Origin: JABAAI01 sp965261955
GTDB lineage: Bacteria > Spirochaetota > Leptospiria > Leptospirales > Leptonemataceae
Direction of reading: 5' to 3'
Length of the DNA stretch: 64,000 bases
NCBI GenBank assembly: GCA_965261955.1
Contig: CBDHEM010000071.1
Coordinates: 124,001 to 188,000, forward strand
The translations under genes and the position numbers were made by a program. A model generated the notes under the pieces. It worked only from the letters and a program-made list of their open reading frames with translations, ran no database searches and was not told the origin of the DNA. This document shows positions 51,631 to 61,417 of this stretch, one piece after another. Each line of letters opens with the position of its first letter. The first letter of the stretch is position 1.

Positions 51631-52830
51631 ATGAACATTCCCATAGTGGATGCCATTGTTATCGGTGGAGGCTTAGGGGGGACGGCCTTAGCAGAGGCTT
51701 TAGAAAGGCGCTCTCTGCAAACGGTTTTAATCGAAAAATCTATGAATCTAGCTACAGGAGCATCCGGGCAAGCAGGGGCAATGGCTAAACCTATTGTCTA
51801 TAGTCAACCTACTCCAAAAATGCGAATAGCTTTGAAAGGTTTTTCCTATCTGAAGAAGCATATAGAAAGACAAAAACGAAAAGCACCCTCTCCTCTTTTC
51901 ATAAGAGACTATGGTATTTTACAGTTAGCTCATAAAAAAAATATAGAAAAACGCTTTCAAAAATGGGGAAAGTTGAATACGCTCTCTTCCTCTCAATCAA
52001 AATGGACACAAACTATATATATTCCTGATGCGGCAGGAACAAAAAAAGTATGTGGTTTATCTTGCGCATCTGGGGGGCTTTTTTTCCCTCAAGGGCTTTG
52101 GCTTTCCCCAAAAGACTTGTGTAAAGCTCATGTTGCTAAGAGCCAAGTCCGTATATTGCTAGCTCAAAAAATTCTTACGTTTTCTTATTCAAAAAAAGAA
52201 AAACTCTGGAGTGTCCATTCTTCAAAAGAAACTCAGACAATCAGAGCACCATACCTCTTTTTAGCCTGTGCATTCGAAACAAAACAATTTCCTGGACTTG
52301 AGTGGCTACCTTTACGGAAAGTAAGGGGACAAAGCCTGCTCTTACCTTCAAAGATGGTTCCCTCCTCCATTCGTTGCCCTATTAGCTATGATGGTTGGGT
52401 TATACCAAAAGTAAATGCAAAAAATGACTGTCTTGTTGGTTCCACATTTGAAGAATGGAATACGAATGTAGAGAAAGATCCTAAACAAAATATAACTCTT
52501 TATAACAAAATTATAAGTAGAATACCTGAGTGGAAGGAAATTTCCCCTACCCCATCAAATGAATATCTAGAACAACTAGCCACTCGCGTTGCTTTCCGCA
52601 CAACTAGTCCAGACCGATTACCAATATGTGGTGAAATACAAGAAAATACAAAAGGAGAAGCTACACCCGGCCTTTATGTTTTCACAGCATTTGGCTCTCA
52701 TGGCCTACTCTTTGCTCCATTACTTTCCGAATGGATCGCTTCTAGAATATGCCAAGAAAAAGAAAGCTTCCTAGAGCCAGACTTAGCTCAGTTTGTCAGT
52801 CCAAACCGTTATTACAAAAAACAAAAATAA
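51631..52830 (+). CDS. FAD-dependent oxidoreductase, MnmC oxidase domain type
   Basis: 399 residues: an N-terminal FAD loop (AIVIGGGLGGTALAEALERR), GASGQAGAMAKPI, a middle domain, RKVRGQSLLLP, RVAFRTTSPDRLPICGE and HGLLFAPLLSEW. This order matches the C-terminal oxidase half of MnmC, which removes the carboxymethyl group from cmnm5U34 in tRNA. The methyltransferase half of the fused enterobacterial protein is absent. MnmE (44456-45835) makes the substrate of this step, which supports the role. Other DAO-family oxidases remain possible. Confidence 0.75.
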   Translation: MNIPIVDAIVIGGGLGGTALAEALERRSLQTVLIEKSMNLATGASGQAGAMAKPIVYSQPTPKMRIALKGFSYLKKHIERQKRKAPSPLFIRDYGILQLAHKKNIEKRFQKWGKLNTLSSSQSKWTQTIYIPDAAGTKKVCGLSCASGGLFFPQGLWLSPKDLCKAHVAKSQVRILLAQKILTFSYSKKEKLWSVHSSKETQTIRAPYLFLACAFETKQFPGLEWLPLRKVRGQSLLLPSKMVPSSIRCPISYDGWVIPKVNAKNDCLVGSTFEEWNTNVEKDPKQNITLYNKIISRIPEWKEISPTPSNEYLEQLATRVAFRTTSPDRLPICGEIQENTKGEATPGLYVFTAFGSHGLLFAPLLSEWIASRICQEKESFLEPDLAQFVSPNRYYKKQK

Positions 52831-52944
52831 ACATGAATAAAGGCAAAATCATCAATACTAGCGATTTTTCTTTCATTATTGGTAAATTCTAATAAATTAT
52901 TATCTTTCTTGTCACAACTTATACAAACTAGTATAGGTGCAATT

Positions 52945-54774
52945 ATGAATTGGAGGATAATAGGAGAAATGTTTAAGATAAGGGGACCCAGAAGTATTTA
53001 CATCTATTCTGTTTTAATTGGCATATTAAGTGGTCTTCTCGCTTTTATTTTTTCTGTAACACTAAGTACAGCTGAATACTATAGTTTTCAAATCTTAGCC
53101 GGTATAGAGTACCAACACCCTCCTGGTGAAACAAAACCTCTAAACGAGCAAGAAACGCAGACGCTTTCTCCTATTTTTCACTCTTCTTCTTTGATACTTT
53201 TTTTCCTCCCTATAATAGGAGGTTTTCTTGTGGGGCTTATATTGCAATTTTTATATAAGGAGGCAAGTGGTGCGGGAACCGATAGCATGATTCGGGCTTT
53301 TCATTACGAAGATGGTAAAGTCCCTGGCCGAGGAGTTATTTTTAAAGCAATTAGCACAATATTGACACTCGCAACGGGAGGTAGCGGGGGAAGAGAGGGA
53401 CCTACAGCCTATATTGGTGCAGCTTTGGGCTCTCGCATTGGCCGTATTATGGGAGCTGGTGCTAGAGCTCGCCGTACTCTTCTGCTGGCAGGAACAGCAG
53501 GTGGTCTAGGGGCTATTTTTCGTGCTCCACTTGGTGGTGCAATGACAGCCGTCGAAATTCTCTACCGAGAAGATATTGAAAGCGACTCTCTAGTCCCATG
53601 CCTCATCTCTTCTGTAACTGCCTATTTAACTTTTACAGGGATAGTTGGCCCGGGTTCTCTGTTTGAGGTAAACAATATAGGCTTACAGGAATATCGTGAA
53701 CTTTTTATCTACGCATTCTTGGGTATAGTCTGCTACGGCGTGGGCATTGTGTATGTTCGCCTTCTGCGTCTAATTGAAAATATTACACACCTCATAAAAG
53801 TTCCATTATGCTTTAAACCAGCTATAGGAGGTTTTTTTATAGGATGTTTGGCTCTTTTCCTTCCCGAAGTGACGGGTTCTGGAATGGGCTATCTTCATGA
53901 GACTATAAACGAGCGAAGTTCACTTTTTTTTGATAATGGACAATTGAACTCACTTCCTAAGTTATCAGCCATTTTTTTATTACTAGCATTTTTTAAAATC
54001 TTAGCAACAACAATCACTATAGGTAGCCGGGGTTCTGGTGGGCTCTTTGCCCCTTCTTTGTTTATTGGGGCTATGCTAGGGGGTAGTGTAGCGACCTTCA
54101 GTCAATGGCTTTTGCCAGATTGGGAAATTAGCCTCTCTTCTTTTATGCTAGTAGGGATGGGTGCCTTTTTTGCTGGTGTTGCCCGTACCCCATTTTCTGC
54201 TATGATCATGATTAGTGATATTATTGGTTCCTATGCTTTGCTACCACCCCTTATGATGGTATCTATGATAACCTTTATCCTTTCGTCTCGCTGGTCTCTT
54301 TACAAAGGGCAAGTTCACAATCGTTTCAAATCTCCGGCACATTTTTGGGATATGCGTATTGATCTTTTAGAAAAAATGACAATTGATAAAGAATTTTCAA
54401 CTTTTCAAAAAGATTCTCTGGCTTTCTCTCACTTGGATCTTGCCCACTTGGAAACGAAGTTTTCAAAATCCCATGATAGTGATTTTGTTATTATAACCAA
54501 AGAGGGTAAATATCACGGTATGCTATCACTCAAAAAAAAATCACGCATACGGAAGCGCCCGCTATCAAATATGACTGTGGGGGATTTGTGTGAAATAAAA
54601 TTACCTACTGTTCAAATCAAAAACACGATGGCGGACTCTCTGGAAAAGATCACAAAAAGTGAAATGAATAAAGTCGCCGTTGTAGATAAAAATAATTTTG
54701 TTTTAGGTTATATACGTCGTAATGATATCTTCGCCATCTATCGTAAAAAATCAAACACACAACAAATAAACTAA
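52945..54774 (+). CDS. ClC-type chloride channel/transporter with CBS domains
   Basis: 609 residues from the ATG at 52945. The first in-frame start (TTG at 52879) would add 22, and an ATG at 52969 after AGGAG is also possible. The ClC core spans about ten hydrophobic segments. Its selectivity motifs are GSGGREGPTAYIGAALGSRI (with the gating Glu), KEASGAGTDSMI and GSRGSGGLFAPSLFIGAMLGG. A C-terminal region (about 480-609) forms a CBS-domain pair (MTVGDLCEIKLPTVQIKNTM, KVAVVDKNNFVLGYIRRNDI) that may sense nucleotide. Whether it is a channel or a Cl-/H+ antiporter cannot be told from sequence. Confidence 0.9.
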   Translation: MNWRIIGEMFKIRGPRSIYIYSVLIGILSGLLAFIFSVTLSTAEYYSFQILAGIEYQHPPGETKPLNEQETQTLSPIFHSSSLILFFLPIIGGFLVGLILQFLYKEASGAGTDSMIRAFHYEDGKVPGRGVIFKAISTILTLATGGSGGREGPTAYIGAALGSRIGRIMGAGARARRTLLLAGTAGGLGAIFRAPLGGAMTAVEILYREDIESDSLVPCLISSVTAYLTFTGIVGPGSLFEVNNIGLQEYRELFIYAFLGIVCYGVGIVYVRLLRLIENITHLIKVPLCFKPAIGGFFIGCLALFLPEVTGSGMGYLHETINERSSLFFDNGQLNSLPKLSAIFLLLAFFKILATTITIGSRGSGGLFAPSLFIGAMLGGSVATFSQWLLPDWEISLSSFMLVGMGAFFAGVARTPFSAMIMISDIIGSYALLPPLMMVSMITFILSSRWSLYKGQVHNRFKSPAHFWDMRIDLLEKMTIDKEFSTFQKDSLAFSHLDLAHLETKFSKSHDSDFVIITKEGKYHGMLSLKKKSRIRKRPLSNMTVGDLCEIKLPTVQIKNTMADSLEKITKSEMNKVAVVDKNNFVLGYIRRNDIFAIYRKKSNTQQIN

Positions 54775-54785
54775 TTGTAAAGTTT

Positions 54786-54830
54786 TGCATATATACCATG
54801 AGCATATATACCATGAGCATATATACCATG
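54786..54830. repeat. 15-bp tandem repeat x3
   Basis: gcatatataccatga occurs three times in a row, about 20 bp left of the small inverted-repeat element in front of the GST-like gene. Copy number is likely to vary between strains. Confidence 0.8.
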
Positions 54831-54851
54831 AGGTTAGCACACTACTATGAA

Positions 54852-54972
54852 GGGCTGTTACTAAATGTAAAGAATTGCAAAGAAAATGTAGTGAAACGCC
54901 AATTCAAGGTATTTTATGATGGGTATTTCATGATGGGTATTTTTCTGTTTTTCGGTATTCTGTAACAGTCCC
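54852..54972. repeat. MITE-like element with 5-bp target duplication ATGAA at a start codon
   Basis: 121 bp. Left end GGGCTGTTACTAAATG, right end reversed GGGACTGTTACAG. It is flanked by ATGAA at 54847-54851 and at 54973-54977. The right-hand duplicate is the start codon of the GST-like gene. A 14-bp internal duplication (atgatgggtatttc) accounts for its extra length compared with the 105-107-bp copies. Confidence 0.85.
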
Positions 54973-56109
54973 ATGAATACAAATTACATACTCTATGGAC
55001 AAGAATTATCCTACTTCACACAAAAAGTAAAAGATTATTTGCGTTATAAAGAAGTACCCTTTATCTATAAAATTGCATCAAAAGAAATCATAGAGAATTT
55101 CATCCGTATAAGAACGGGCGTCAAATATATACCTGTACTACTTTTACCAGACAATCGTATTATACAAGATACTTCTTGCATTTTCGACTATGTTGAACAA
55201 AAATTTCCAAAAACAAATATAACAACAAACTCCCCTATTTTAAGACTCATTGGTATTTTTACGGAATTATTTTCTGATGAGTGGTTAGTTGTACCAGCTA
55301 TTCATTATAGATGGAATTTTCAGAAAGTAAACTACGAACACGTTGTAAAGTCTTTTGGAAGCGCACTGGCTCCTAGACTTTCTCCAGAAGAACAATTTAA
55401 AAAGGGAAAACTTTACGCTCGTTTTTTTTCTGGAGCACGCTCTCCATTGGGAATTTGTGCAGAGACTATTCCCATTATTGAGCAAGAAACACATCGTTTA
55501 CTAAATCTGCTACACAAGCATTTTTCTATATATAATTTTATGCTTGGTGACGAACCTACGTTAGCAGACTTTTCTCTTATGGGTTGCCTTGCCGCACATC
55601 TTGGGCTCGACCCTTATCCCGCAAGTATACTAAAACAAAAATATCCAGCTGTAATAAAATGGATTAGTAAAATGCGCCAAAAAGAATTTGCTAACGGAAA
55701 ACTTATCCATGAGAATTCTTTACCCCCGTCTCTAGTGGAGTTACTACGGCTTATGCTAGATACAATGGAAAGCTATCTGTGTGTTCTTATTCCCCATCTA
55801 CAGAAAGAACTCGTAAAAGATATGAAACAATACAAATTGAGCATACCTCGTAATCTAGGGGATATTACCTTTCAATTAGAAGGCATTCCAGTGCACAGAA
55901 AGGCAACTATTTTTACTCAGTGGATGTTACAACGATTCACCGAAGAACTTAAAAATGTAGGTGACAAAAAAAGAAAAGATCTTTTTCTAATGCTGGACCA
56001 GAAAGACTATTTTTCTTTTGAACTTCCTATCAAAGTAGAAAGGGAAACTCTTCTTAACGTTGGAGAAACCCTACCGGCGGGCTCCACATTGAAAGCGGTG
56101 TATAGTTAA
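54973..56109 (+). CDS. Glutathione S-transferase-like protein
   Basis: 378 residues. N-terminal thioredoxin-like GST domain (YILYGQELSYFTQKVKDYLR, KYIPVLLLPDNRIIQDTSCI), an all-helical C-terminal domain with LGDEPTLADFSLMGCLAAHL (about 192-211), then an additional region of about 130 residues with no clear match. The Ser/Cys active-site turn reads ELSYFTQKV. The ATG belongs to a target-site duplication left by the MITE-like element directly upstream, so the native ribosome site was separated by 121 bp. Confidence 0.75.
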   Translation: MNTNYILYGQELSYFTQKVKDYLRYKEVPFIYKIASKEIIENFIRIRTGVKYIPVLLLPDNRIIQDTSCIFDYVEQKFPKTNITTNSPILRLIGIFTELFSDEWLVVPAIHYRWNFQKVNYEHVVKSFGSALAPRLSPEEQFKKGKLYARFFSGARSPLGICAETIPIIEQETHRLLNLLHKHFSIYNFMLGDEPTLADFSLMGCLAAHLGLDPYPASILKQKYPAVIKWISKMRQKEFANGKLIHENSLPPSLVELLRLMLDTMESYLCVLIPHLQKELVKDMKQYKLSIPRNLGDITFQLEGIPVHRKATIFTQWMLQRFTEELKNVGDKKRKDLFLMLDQKDYFSFELPIKVERETLLNVGETLPAGSTLKAVYS

Positions 56110-56147
56110 ATATTTACTGTCTGTTGCGTGTGTATCTATGGGTATCT

Positions 56148-56984
56148 ATGGATTTTATTTTTCAAAAAGACATACTGAAAGATAAAGTAGTTATTATAAC
56201 AGGTGGTGCTAGTGGTATTGGGGCAGGTATTTCTGAATCTTTTGCTAAAGCCGGGGCCAATCTTGTTATTGCTAGTCGTAGAAAAGAAATCTGCAAATCT
56301 TTTGCGGATAAACTCAGTTCTACGTACAATATCAATGCCATCGGTAAAGAACTCGATGTACGAGAAAGTACATCTATTAACCAAGTCTTTAGAGAGGCTC
56401 ACTCTGAATTGGGAAGTATAGACATCTTAATTAACAATGCTGCTGGTAATTTTTACTTCCCGGCTCATAAAATGAGAGATAAGCTATGGCAAACGGTTAT
56501 CGATATCGATTTAAATGGAACGTTCTATTGTTCAAGGGCAGCTTTTCCTTACTTCAAACAAGCTGGTGGTGGGTGTATTATCAATACCACAATGACGCTC
56601 CATTATCAGGGTTGGGTTGGAATGGCTCACGCTACATCTGCAAAGGCTGGAATTGATGCTCTCACAAAAACGCTAGCCCTAGAATGGGGAGAGTATAATA
56701 TCCGTGTAAATGCTGTAGCCCCCGGACCTATTCCAACCGAGGGAGCCGAAAAAGCCTTTCAGGCGAACAAAGGGTTTGATGAATTTATAAGCCGTGTTCC
56801 TCTAAAAAAAAATGGTACTCCTCAAGATGTTGGTCAGTTAATGGTCTTTATGGCTTCCAATGCCTCTTCTTGGATGACAGGCTCCATTATCGTTTTGGAT
56901 GGCGGAGAAAGCTTAGCCAAAAATCGTGCAATGCTTAGCCTAACGGAAGTGGAAGAAGCTATGAAAAATCGAAAGAAACACTAG
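56148..56984 (+). CDS. SDR oxidoreductase, 2,4-dienoyl-CoA reductase-like
   Basis: 278 residues from the ATG at 56148; a TTG at 56124 would add eight. The Rossmann loop is TGGASGIGAGISESFAKAGA, NNAAGNFYFPAHKM follows, and the active-site helix reads MAHATSAKAGIDALTKTLAL. The usual catalytic Tyr of the YxxxK motif is absent and the Lys is kept, as in peroxisomal-type dienoyl-CoA reductases. It would reduce 2,4-dienoyl-CoA with NADPH in fatty-acid oxidation. RVNAVAPGPIPTEGAEKAF is standard. Confidence 0.82.
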   Translation: MDFIFQKDILKDKVVIITGGASGIGAGISESFAKAGANLVIASRRKEICKSFADKLSSTYNINAIGKELDVRESTSINQVFREAHSELGSIDILINNAAGNFYFPAHKMRDKLWQTVIDIDLNGTFYCSRAAFPYFKQAGGGCIINTTMTLHYQGWVGMAHATSAKAGIDALTKTLALEWGEYNIRVNAVAPGPIPTEGAEKAFQANKGFDEFISRVPLKKNGTPQDVGQLMVFMASNASSWMTGSIIVLDGGESLAKNRAMLSLTEVEEAMKNRKKH

Positions 56985-57402
56985 TTTACACTGACGCTGT
57001 TGCATAATTCAACTTCAAGAATTGGCCATTCAATACAAAATTTCGCATTTATTCCCCAATTTGGTTAATTTTATGACAGTCATATATTATTTTCTTCCAT
57101 TTCATGATTGAATTGAATGGTTGAATTGAAGAAAAACATTAGAAAATAGTGCAAATTAGATCTATAAAATGGGACTGTTACTAAATGGAAATAATTACAA
57201 ATAAAGTGCTGTGAATTACCAATTTAAGGCATTTTAGAAGGCTAACTTCCTGTTTTTTTGTACTTCGCAACAGTCCCAAAATATATAGAAGCGCACTTGA
57301 ATAAAATAACAAAACACTTTTTCAAATGTTTCACTATCTCATTGCTTTTTGGCAATAGTTGCTTATTTCAGTCAGCCTTCATATTTACCTTTCACCCCTG
57401 GC
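56985..57402. other. Intergenic region with a MITE-like element
   Basis: No gene. gctgttgcataattcaactt at about 56998 looks like the end of another inserted element, but no partner end is seen. The small element at 57171-57277 is in this stretch. The rest is AT-rich. Confidence 0.4.
57171..57277. repeat. MITE-like element with 5-bp target duplication AAAAT
   Basis: 107 bp, the cleanest copy: left GGGACTGTTACTAAATGG, right reversed GGGACTGTTGCGAAGTAC. Flanking AAAAT occurs at 57166-57170 and 57278-57282. No ORF inside. It is the reference for the family described in the findings. Confidence 0.88.
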
Positions 57403-58769
57403 TTACACAACACTCTTGGCTACATCTTTTGCTCGAATTCGTGTCATACAGCCACCTGCCTTACAGGCATACTCAAAACCTAAACTCAAACACGGTGAAC
57501 ATTCATAGGTCGAACGAAAGTTTGTTATCTTCTCTCCGATTGCACCCCAACGTGCCACAGAGGTTGGACCATTCAACGCGATAACCTTTATTCCTAAAGC
57601 TGCAGCCAGATGCATGATACCGGTATTCACACTCACTAAAATGTTTGCCTTGAGTAAAAGCCAAGCCATCTCTTCCCAATCCACAGCCCCGGCTAGGACA
57701 ACAACACCGGAATTAGCTTTTTTAGTTTGCCTTTTTTTGGGGGGAAGGTTTGTAGAATATTTCATGCTTTGATTTGTATCAATTGTAGTTGTAGGAGTGT
57801 CTATATTTCCTAGGAACTTCCAATTTTTGGTGATGGAACCAGCAATCTTTCCTGCATGTTCTTGGTCACTAGGAGCTCCCGTAATCCAAATAGTATAGTC
57901 CTGCTGGATAAGATTCTTACCTAGGAATTTCCAGTTTTGATCTGACCACATCTTGAATTCTTTTTTTGTACCACCAGGAAAGGGATGGAATATTACAGTT
58001 TTTTTATACTGGGAAATAAGTGCATTTAGACGCTCTCTTTTCCTATTTTCATTTATTTCTTCAGTGGTATTTGATGAAACAATGCTCCTGATAGCTTTAG
58101 CTCTATCAATATGGCGATTAGGAACTCCTAGCTTTTCATGTCTTAGTGTTTTACCAAACTTTTTTTCCAATACATCCACGCGTATCTGTGGCCGGATAGC
58201 CGTACTTTCAATTCCAATGGCGTGTAAAAGGTTTCTATAGTTATCTAGCTCATGTAGGGTGTCTTTATGTATCACATACTTATTATAGATATAATGGCGA
58301 TATTGCCCTTTACGAAAAAAACCAACCGAACAGGAAGTCGAAATAAAAAACGTGAGGAGGGCATTGAGACGTGGCCACGCAGCAAAATCAAATAAGAAGG
58401 TAAAGGGTTTTCTTTTTTTGATTTCTTTAAAAAATAAAAAGGGATGATGAAAATCAAAAACTAAGTGATCATCAATCCCCGAAAGAATGGGGGCAATAGC
58501 TTGATTGCTACTAGTACATAAAAGGGTAATATGAGATTTTGGTTTTTTTTTTTGATTTCTAGAGCTATCGCAGAAAGAAGTATGCTATCCCCCACGGCAC
58601 CTGTCTTAATAAAAAGGAAACGAAGCTGACGAGTATCACTTACAGTTGAAAAATTTTTCCTCTTTCGTTGTCGAAAGGAAAACAAGCGCAAAAAGGATAA
58701 AATGAAAACAAGGGGTATTCCAAAAAAACGATCAAGCTTTCTAAGGAGTGGATTTCCGCGCTCTTTCAC
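57403..58769 (-). pseudogene. Glycosyltransferase family 9 (heptosyltransferase-like), frame broken at an A11 run
   Basis: The N-terminal frame starts at 58769 and contains RFLFIKTGAVGDSILLSAIA, the donor-binding start of LPS heptosyltransferases. It runs out of frame after an A11 run (T11 at 58543-58553 on the given strand). In the next frame SHITLLCTSSNQAIAPILSG continues uninterrupted into the C-terminal part: VIFHPFPGGTKKEFKMWSDQ, then NTGIMHLAAALGIKVIALNG, then CSPCLSLGFEYACKAGGCM. By my count 9 or 12 A residues would restore one open frame of about 450 residues. It may be a phase-variable LPS gene, a fixed pseudogene or a base-call error. Role inferred: sugar addition to LPS core. Confidence 0.8.
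58543..58553 (-). repeat. Homopolymer tract of 11 (A on the coding strand)
   Basis: T11 on the given strand, inside the glycosyltransferase gene at codons E-I-K-K-K. Tracts of this length slip readily during replication. Confidence 0.9.
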
Positions 58770-58803
58770 GGAATTATACTATCATAATCTACACGAAAAA
58801 AAA

Positions 58804-58962
58804 TTACTTTGTTAATTTTTTTTCCGTATACAATACATGCTTACGAACCTTTGGATCATATTTTTTCACCTCAAGCTTACCCTGTTGTTTTTTCTTATTT
58901 TTTGAAAAAGTATAAAAATGACCCGTGCCTGCACTAGATTGAAGTTTAAACAGCTCCCTCAC
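58804..58962 (-). CDS. rpmG: 50S ribosomal protein L33
   Basis: 52 residues from a GTG at 58962: MRELFKLQSSAGTGHFYTFS, then KKQQGKLEVKKYDPKVRKHV and LYTEKKLTK. This matches L33 of the zinc-free type, since no CxxC pairs occur. GTG is the only start giving the normal MRE- beginning; an ATG seven nt upstream is in another frame. It is isolated from other ribosomal genes. Confidence 0.92.
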   Translation of the reverse strand: MRELFKLQSSAGTGHFYTFSKNKKKQQGKLEVKKYDPKVRKHVLYTEKKLTK

Positions 58963-59016
58963 AACCCATTATATTTTTTATGCTTTCCAACGTCAATCAC
59001 GAAAAGATAAAGGCCT

Positions 59017-59958
59017 GTGTCTCAAAGGGAAAAAAAAGAAACACAATATTTACACACATTTTTGATCCGGCTCAAACACAATAGCAGAGAGCTTCTATCG
59101 CCTCTACTCTCTCATCCACTTATAAATCAAAAAAGAAAGCAGATCACCAAAAAAATTCATTACATAAAAAAACAAATACGAATTGCCAACTCAAAAAATT
59201 GGTATTTTTCTAATAAAATCAAAACAATCCAACCTAATCTACTAATTAAAAAAGCGAGGTCATATTACTTGCTAATTTCACCAAAAATAGATGTTTCCGT
59301 TCAAAAACTAATGGATGTAAAGGAACCACCTAAACAACTTCATTTTTTTCTGAATTTATTTGTTATTTGTTTCTTAAGTTTTTGTATATTGTCTGTTTCT
59401 AATCCATTCTATCTCTTTTTACCCTCCGCCAGCTTTCCTATTCCTAAGAAGGATACACGGAAAGAAATTACATTCTATGTTTTTTCTTATAAGCAAAATA
59501 AATTAATTCCTGTAAAGAGAAAATTTACACAGCATAACGACCTAACTATGCGTTTACGTCTTTTATCAGCCCTGGTGAGTAATCCAATCACTTCCGCAAG
59601 AAATATAGAAGCACAAACTTTTATTGATCTAACCACCCTACCCCTTCTGGGGAATGCAATTCGTCATGTTTGGAAAGCAATCGATAAAAAAATTATAGTC
59701 GATATGAGCCTATCTGCTATACAACAAGAATTTACTCTTTTCCAAAAAGACAGAAATCGGCAACAAAAAATTAATAAAAACAATAATTACCTAGACACTT
59801 TTTTTATAGTTTTAACAAAAAATCTATTCCATTTAGAAAAAGATATAGAAACTATTGAATTTTGGACAGACGGAGAAAAAAAACATATAGCAGATATGCA
59901 GCAACTCAAGCTGTCAACAACTCTACGAAAATCTTCATACAGAAACGATAGTAACTAA
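59017..59958 (+). CDS. Membrane-anchored protein, possible GerMN-type domain
   Basis: 313 residues from GTG. About 110 basic cytoplasmic residues, one membrane helix (FFLNLFVICFLSFCILSVSN), then an external domain with KEITFYVFSYKQNKLIPVKR and DLTMRLRLLSALVSN. That pattern resembles GerMN/spore-germination-type domains that bind cell-wall or surface sugars. The family assignment is tentative. Homoserine dehydrogenase starts 60 bp downstream. Confidence 0.55.
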   Translation: MSQREKKETQYLHTFLIRLKHNSRELLSPLLSHPLINQKRKQITKKIHYIKKQIRIANSKNWYFSNKIKTIQPNLLIKKARSYYLLISPKIDVSVQKLMDVKEPPKQLHFFLNLFVICFLSFCILSVSNPFYLFLPSASFPIPKKDTRKEITFYVFSYKQNKLIPVKRKFTQHNDLTMRLRLLSALVSNPITSARNIEAQTFIDLTTLPLLGNAIRHVWKAIDKKIIVDMSLSAIQQEFTLFQKDRNRQQKINKNNNYLDTFFIVLTKNLFHLEKDIETIEFWTDGEKKHIADMQQLKLSTTLRKSSYRNDSN

Positions 59959-60017
59959 AAATAACAAAATTGGGGCATACCATATTTTTCGTATTTTTTA
60001 TTACTCATTTAAAATTT

Positions 60018-61298
60018 ATGCAAAAAATAAAAATTGGAATTATCGGCTTGGGTACGATTGGGCTTAGTTTTTTAAAAATCTTACAAAAAGAAAAAGAACT
60101 CATTGAAAAACGTACCAATCTTTCTATAGAAGTTGTTCGAATTTGCGACAGAAGCTGGGAGAAAAAAAAATCCATTATAAAAGATATCAAAGCTTCCAAT
60201 AACCCAAATGATATTTTAGAAGATACATCTGTGCATATCGTTGTTGAGCTTGTGGGAGGGATAGAAAAACCACGGCAATGGCTACAAAAGGCACTCGAAA
60301 AAAATAAAGCAGTCATTACAGCCAATAAAGCTCTACTGGCTTCTTACGGTAATGAAATACTAGGCTTAGCAAAAAAGAAGGGACTAGAAGTTGGTTTTGA
60401 GGCTGCCGTTGGAGGAGCAATGCCAGTAATCAGAAATTTTCGCAAAGGACTTGTTGGAGATAATACGCACATTATCTACGGTATACTAAATGGAACAACA
60501 AATTACATTCTTTCGCAAATGGCAAGGGGTATGGATTATTCACAAGCTCTCGAATTAGCCCAAAAAAAAGGTTATGCTGAGGCTAATCCTGAACTTGATG
60601 TGGGCGGAACAGATGCAGCCCAAAAGCTTTCCATATTAGCAGCTCTGTGCTTTGATATACCCATCCTTTCCGATAGAGTCAAAATTCAAGGGATCACTCA
60701 GATAAAACCTACAGACATCAACTTTGCAGCTTCTTTGGGCTATAGAATTCGCCCCTTAGCAGTGGCTCGGAAAAGTAAAAATGATTTAGAAAACACAGAG
60801 CAGATAGAATTGAGCGTACATCCCGCTATGATTCCACAAAAACATCTTTTAGCATCCGTGGATGATACCATGAATGCCGCTCTAATCGAAAGTGAATATA
60901 CAAAAAAAATGATTTTTATTGGTCCAGGTGCTGGTGGCTTCCCCACAGCTTCTTCTGTTTTGAGCGATATAGTCTATATTGCTCAAAAAAATAAACAAAC
61001 TCTAGAAATATGGCTGACAGAACACAAAGCCATACCACCTGAAGCAGATTCTTTTTGTCGCTTCTACCTACGACTTTCTATCTGGGACAAACTAGGTTCC
61101 TTGGCAGAAATTGCCTTTGTTTTGGCTGAACACAATATATCAATAGCAAGAATACAACAATATGAAGGGGAAGAACCCATAGATGTAGTTGTTCTCACGT
61201 CAAAAGTTTTTTCAAATAAAATGCATACTGTACAAGAAAAATTAAATAATTTATCAACTGTCCATTCTCTAATTGCTATACGTATAGAAGAACCTTGA
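60018..61298 (+). CDS. hom: Homoserine dehydrogenase
   Basis: 426 residues from the ATG at 60018 (MQKIKIGIIGLGTIGLSFLK); an ATG at 59970 would add 16 unrelated residues. NAD(P)-binding loop IGIIGLGTIGLS, KAVITANKALLASYG, GFEAAVGGAMPVI, YGILNGTTNYILSQM and AEANPELDVGGTDAAQKLSI are all family signatures. A C-terminal ACT domain (LAEIAFVLAEHNISIARIQQ) suggests feedback by threonine. It reduces aspartate semialdehyde to homoserine for threonine and methionine. Confidence 0.96.
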   Translation: MQKIKIGIIGLGTIGLSFLKILQKEKELIEKRTNLSIEVVRICDRSWEKKKSIIKDIKASNNPNDILEDTSVHIVVELVGGIEKPRQWLQKALEKNKAVITANKALLASYGNEILGLAKKKGLEVGFEAAVGGAMPVIRNFRKGLVGDNTHIIYGILNGTTNYILSQMARGMDYSQALELAQKKGYAEANPELDVGGTDAAQKLSILAALCFDIPILSDRVKIQGITQIKPTDINFAASLGYRIRPLAVARKSKNDLENTEQIELSVHPAMIPQKHLLASVDDTMNAALIESEYTKKMIFIGPGAGGFPTASSVLSDIVYIAQKNKQTLEIWLTEHKAIPPEADSFCRFYLRLSIWDKLGSLAEIAFVLAEHNISIARIQQYEGEEPIDVVVLTSKVFSNKMHTVQEKLNNLSTVHSLIAIRIEEP

Positions 61299-61417
61299 TC
61301 AACAAAGAAATGAATGACGCTATAACTGACTGAAATAATGTTTTTGAATGGTCCCCTCACCTAAAAACATTTAGAAGGATTTGACTTTCTTCCCTCTGCA
61401 AGCAGATCTGATCAATA

